Shown here: in pieces, positions 19,758 through 20,215 of the stretch
Numbering within the stretch: position 1 is the first letter of the stretch
Layout of the letters: every line of letters starts with the position of its first letter
Virus record (IMG/VR): IMGVR_UViG_3300047673_000163
Location: 1-20,215 of that record
DNA length: 20,215 bases
Direction: 5' to 3' (one strand)
From: a virus
Translations under genes and position numbers: made by a program
The notes under the pieces: generated by a model
Database searches by the model: none
What the model was told of the DNA's origin: nothing
What the model saw: only the letters and a program-made list of their open reading frames with translations

Positions 19758-20215
19758 CTAAAGCCGTCATTGCCTACTATCGGGTATCGACGCAGAAGCA
19801 AGGCCGCAGCGGGCTGGGCTTGGAAGCCCAGCGCGCGGCGGTGTTGCGTTTCATCGAAGCCGAACAACTAAAGCTACTGGCGGAATTCACAGAGGTGGAA
19901 ACCGGCAAAGGCTCAGACGCCCTTGACCGTCGCCCGCAGCTTGCCGCCGCCATGCAGGCAGCCAAGAAGCAAGGTGCTTCGATTGTGGTGGCCAAGCTCG
20001 ACCGCCTTTCCCGCGACGTTGCGTTTATATCGACGCTGATGGTGCGCAAGGTGCCGTTCATCACCGCCGAATTGGGCACGCAAGCCGACCCGTTCATGCT
20101 GCACATCTATGCCGCACTGGCAGAACAGGAACGGCGGATGATTAGCCAGCGCACCAAGGCCGCACTCAAGGCCGCCAAGGCGCGCGGTGCCAGAATCGGA
20201 ACGCCGGACTTTGTA
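19754..20215 (+). CDS. Serine recombinase (resolvase/invertase/integrase), C-terminus cut by window edge
   Basis: 154 codons are visible to the right edge. The N-terminal catalytic domain has YYRVSTQ with R10 and the nucleophile S12, QRAAV (26-30), [11 protein letters not shown] (78-88) with the conserved arginines, and [16 protein letters not shown] (123-138), the start of the long E helix. All catalytic residues seen are intact. The missing C-terminus decides whether it is a small resolvase/invertase or a large phage integrase, so the substrate is not known. It is translationally coupled to the upstream membrane protein and ends the early module, consistent with integration or site-specific inversion. 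Confidence 0.92.
   Translation, partial: MTKAVIAYYRVSTQKQGRSGLGLEAQRAAVLRFIEAEQLKLLAEFTEVETGKGSDALDRRPQLAAAMQAAKKQGASIVVAKLDRLSRDVAFISTLMVRKVPFITAELGTQADPFMLHIYAALAEQERRMISQRTKAALKAAKARGARIGTPDFV

Overview
This window reads as part of the genome of a tailed bacteriophage or prophage. The host is probably an alphaproteobacterium of the Rhizobiales/Bradyrhizobium type. That host call is inference from the GC-rich coding bias and the general look of the tail, terminase and small zinc-finger proteins. No rRNA, tRNA, CRISPR array or insertion sequence is visible.

Left part (1 to about 11,485, minus strand): one long, tightly overlapped late operon, transcribed right to left. In order of transcription it holds a T7-gp17-like tail fibre, a 147-aa protein, an Ig-fold (IPT/TIG) protein and two small Pro/Lys-rich proteins. 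Next come two paralogous tail/receptor-binding proteins, each followed by a small acidic partner, so the pair is duplicated as a two-gene module. A cassette of small membrane, exported and RlpA-like proteins follows (candidate lysis genes), then a Pro-rich protein, the large terminase subunit, and a portal protein that runs off the left edge. The ATGA/TAATG/TGATG junctions make this a translationally coupled unit.

Control region (about 11,600-12,000): an XRE-family repressor-like gene on the minus strand faces a plus-strand operon. The -10 boxes of the two candidate promoters overlap between them, as in a phage switch.

Middle (12,004-14,413, plus strand): an operon of eleven very small genes, mostly joined by ATGA/GTGA overlaps. 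It encodes helix-turn-helix/winged-helix proteins, an FlbD-like protein, a zinc ribbon and several unknowns. After it lie two strong inverted repeats, then a minus-strand pair: a Cys/His 'HGG' zinc-binding protein and a small-terminase-like protein. Directly upstream of that pair is a dense cluster of short direct and inverted repeats around a 40-bp hairpin (15,084-15,213).

Right part (15,400-20,215): an early/accessory module with two minus-strand genes (with a promoter and a clear terminator) divergent from a plus-strand operon. The plus-strand operon starts with an ArdC-type antirestriction protein, continues through small unknown genes and tiny membrane proteins, and ends with a serine recombinase cut by the right edge. 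Nine genes here, on both strands, carry nearly the same leader just before the start codon (CCAACCAAGGACCAA...). Four of those leaders are preceded by a hairpin, and two of the hairpins are clearly related in sequence. This start-associated leader system, together with a striking excess of GAATTC sites in the same module, is the most unusual feature of the window.
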